This document shows positions 26,267 to 27,670 of a stretch of 27,670 nt of DNA, piece after piece. How positions within the stretch are numbered: the stretch's first letter is position 1; the number at the start of each line of letters is the position of its first letter. The DNA comes from GCA-2720975 sp964467985 (GTDB lineage: Bacteria > Planctomycetota > UBA1135 > GCA-002686595): the NCBI GenBank assembly GCA_964467985.1, contig CAYXTP010000021.1:1-27670 (forward strand), read 5' to 3'. The translations under genes were made by a program, and so were the position numbers. The notes under the pieces are model-generated. The model did no database searches and was not told the DNA's origin. It worked only from the letters and a program-made list of their open reading frames with translations.

Positions 26267-26295
26267 TTGACAAGAACTTGCTCGATGGGGATCAT
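26267..26295 (+). promoter_or_regulatory. Predicted promoter of the HU-family gene
   Basis: A perfect TTGACA -35, 17 bases, then GATCAT (4 of 6 matches to TATAAT). It lies in the 182-base gap between dtd and the HU gene and would give a leader of about 90 bases. Confidence 0.45.
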
Positions 26296-26392
26296 CCGTT
26301 CCAGCGGTCGGGAGAGGTCCCCGGTTCGTCACTCTCCAACGTCACCGGGCTCCAACGGGCCCTCCGTCTTGCCTGCCGCAGACATCTCGATC

Positions 26393-27013
26393 ATGGCCCA
26401 ATCTTCCCCTCGCCCCCCGCACCCGCAAACCACCACCAAGCGGGAGTTGGTGGCGCGGATCACCGAGCAGATCAACCGCTCGCAGGACGAGAAGTACACC
26501 ACCGCCCAGGCCCAGGTGCAGGGGGATCTGTCTCGCGGCGGCGAGCGCGCCAAGAAGGCCAAGGCCAAACTCGAACGACTCAAAGCCGCACGCATGACCA
26601 AGGTCTTGGTCAAAGAAGTCGTCGAGAGCTTCCTCGACGAAGTCGTCGGTGAACTTTCCCTCGGCCATCGCCTCGAGTTCCGCGAGTTCGGCGTCTTCGA
26701 AGTCCGCGAACGCCAAGCCCGCCAAGCCCAAAACCCCCGCACCCTCGAGCCGGTCAAGGTCCCGGCCAAGCGCGTCGTCAAATTCAAACCCGGCCGCAGC
26801 ATGCGCGCCCGCGTCTGCGACAGCCCCGCGCCCAGCTCTCAACCCGAGGACGCACTGCAGTCAGCCAGCGACGCCAGCAACCCCTCGTCCAACCAAGCCG
26901 CCGGCTCCTCGACCCATCCCGGCACCCCGCCCGGCGCCAAGTCAGGAAACCCATCCGGCTCCAAGTCTCCCCCGACCCCGCCCAAGCCGAAAAACCCGTC
27001 TTCGCCGTTCTAG
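26393..27013 (+). CDS. HU/IHF-family DNA-binding protein with inserted segment and long tail
   Basis: 206 residues against about 90 for HU. Helix 1 is TTKRELVARITEQIN (14-28); helix 2 is MTKVLVKEVVESFLDEVVGEL (68-88). In HU these are joined by a few residues; here about 39 residues, very rich in Lys, Ala, Gln and Arg, are inserted. The beta sheet and DNA arm follow: LEFREFGVFEVRERQARQ, then NPRTLEPVKVPAKRVVKFKPGRSMR, with the intercalating Pro in QNPRT. Residues about 142-206 are Ser/Pro/Gly/Lys-rich and low complexity. The start at ATG 26393 is chosen because it directly precedes the domain and suits the promoter. It probably bends or packs DNA; the specific role is unknown. Confidence 0.88.
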   Translation: MAQSSPRPPHPQTTTKRELVARITEQINRSQDEKYTTAQAQVQGDLSRGGERAKKAKAKLERLKAARMTKVLVKEVVESFLDEVVGELSLGHRLEFREFGVFEVRERQARQAQNPRTLEPVKVPAKRVVKFKPGRSMRARVCDSPAPSSQPEDALQSASDASNPSSNQAAGSSTHPGTPPGAKSGNPSGSKSPPTPPKPKNPSSPF

Positions 27014-27067
27014 GGCTCGTCGACAAAAGTTGGCCCCGCAAGACCGGCCTCGCGTTCGACCCCGACG

Positions 27068-27607
27068 ATGGTCCGGATCGGAATGAGCAAGCACAAACGC
27101 ACGATTTGTTGGTTTCTGCTCGCCGTGGTGGTCCTGGTGGGTGGACAAGCCACGTACGCATGGATCAACGGCACGGCGCGAGCCACTTATCACGTGAACG
27201 GATTTCGTTTCAGGGGACCTGTTGGGCTCGATAGAGAGACCGTTTTGTGGCGCGGCCAAGGAGGAGCGGTGGGTCGGGATCAGCCCACATTTATCGTAGG
27301 TCCCCTGACGGAGTTGGGCATTGAGTACTTGCTCAAGCAAGCTCATGAGACGTCCACGGTTGGTGACCTTCCCGCGCTGCTCTATCGGACTAAGACTATT
27401 GCCCCAGGAGCCGGGCCCACGAGACGCGGGAGTGCAATGGACCACGACATCTCGATCTACATTCCATCCCTGGACGTCGGCATCTCTGTGTACTTCCGAG
27501 TCCACAACGAGCGTTCGAGTCGGCCATACGATCACATTGAAGCGTTGCGCTGCCGCAACTGGGCAAGTGCGGTCATGTCATCCATAGAGTGGGATCCACA
27601 AGAATGA
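27068..27607 (+). CDS. Membrane-anchored hypothetical protein
   Basis: 179 residues. One N-terminal helix (about 13-30, ICWFLLAVVVLVGGQATYA) anchors a soluble domain outside the membrane. The soluble part contains GFRFRGPVGLDRETVLWRG and ISIYIPSLDVGISVYFRV. I recognise no family. The start is ATG 27068 or the in-frame ATG 27083, which has GGATCGGA before it and gives a more typical basic MSKHKRT start. Base composition is visibly less GC-rich than in the neighbouring HU gene, which may mark a recent arrival. Confidence 0.7.
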   Translation: MVRIGMSKHKRTICWFLLAVVVLVGGQATYAWINGTARATYHVNGFRFRGPVGLDRETVLWRGQGGAVGRDQPTFIVGPLTELGIEYLLKQAHETSTVGDLPALLYRTKTIAPGAGPTRRGSAMDHDISIYIPSLDVGISVYFRVHNERSSRPYDHIEALRCRNWASAVMSSIEWDPQE

Positions 27608-27640
27608 GTGGGCGCCAACAGTTGTGTTGGCTCAGCCCAC
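27608..27640 (+). terminator. Hairpin right after the last gene, possible terminator
   Basis: GTGGGC pairs with GCCCAC and an inner CCAACA/TGTTGG stem closes a GTTG loop. It begins at the base after the stop codon. There is no T-run, so it may stop transcription only with help or protect the 3' end. Confidence 0.35.
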
Positions 27641-27670
27641 GGGGAATCACCGCCGCTTCAAGCGCGCCTC

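Overview
The window is a high-GC bacterial chromosome segment with one 100-N scaffold gap at 2867-2966. Gene content points to Planctomycetota or a close PVC-group lineage: SecD and SecF fused in one protein, an MCE-type lipid transport operon, several lipoproteins, a sulfatase-like enzyme, a large secreted carbohydrate-related protein, and few clear Shine-Dalgarno sites. This placement is an inference from gene families; no phylogeny was run.

Layout. 1-780: the 3' end of a 23S rRNA, a spacer with strong hairpins, a 5S rRNA and an intrinsic terminator. 908-4820 (+): a sulfatase-like lipoprotein, interrupted by the gap near its C-terminus, and a polytopic GT-C-like membrane protein 6 bases after the inferred stop. 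4862-7812 (-): a large secreted DUF5060-type protein, possibly coupled to a small upstream ORF. 8068-8248: copy 1 of a 181-bp fold-back element. 8286-8924 (-): lexA, then about 630 bases of mostly non-coding DNA with short direct repeats. 9559-12578 (+): nadB and hflX, overlapping by ATGA. 12575-16666 (-): a LysM protein, secDF, an intrinsic terminator and rplS. 16817-17524 (-): trmD, first gene of a trmD-rplS unit. 17630-17810: copy 2 of the element, between divergent trmD and ribE (+, 17879-18502). 18514-22817 (-): an MCE operon transcribed as a WP-repeat lipoprotein, mlaE, mlaF and mlaD. 22998-26210 (+): trpS, a lipoprotein, a TPR lipoprotein and dtd, the last three joined by 4-base stop/start overlaps. 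26393-27013 (+): an HU-family protein with an unusual insertion and a disordered tail. 27068-27607 (+): an anchored hypothetical protein of different composition.

Most genes are core functions: translation (23S, 5S, rplS, trmD, trpS, dtd, hflX), secretion (secDF), cofactors (nadB, ribE), SOS control (lexA) and envelope lipid transport (mla). The least explained features are the 181-bp repeat (159/181 identical by hand alignment, complementary ends), the repeat-rich lipoprotein leading the MCE operon, and the HU variant.
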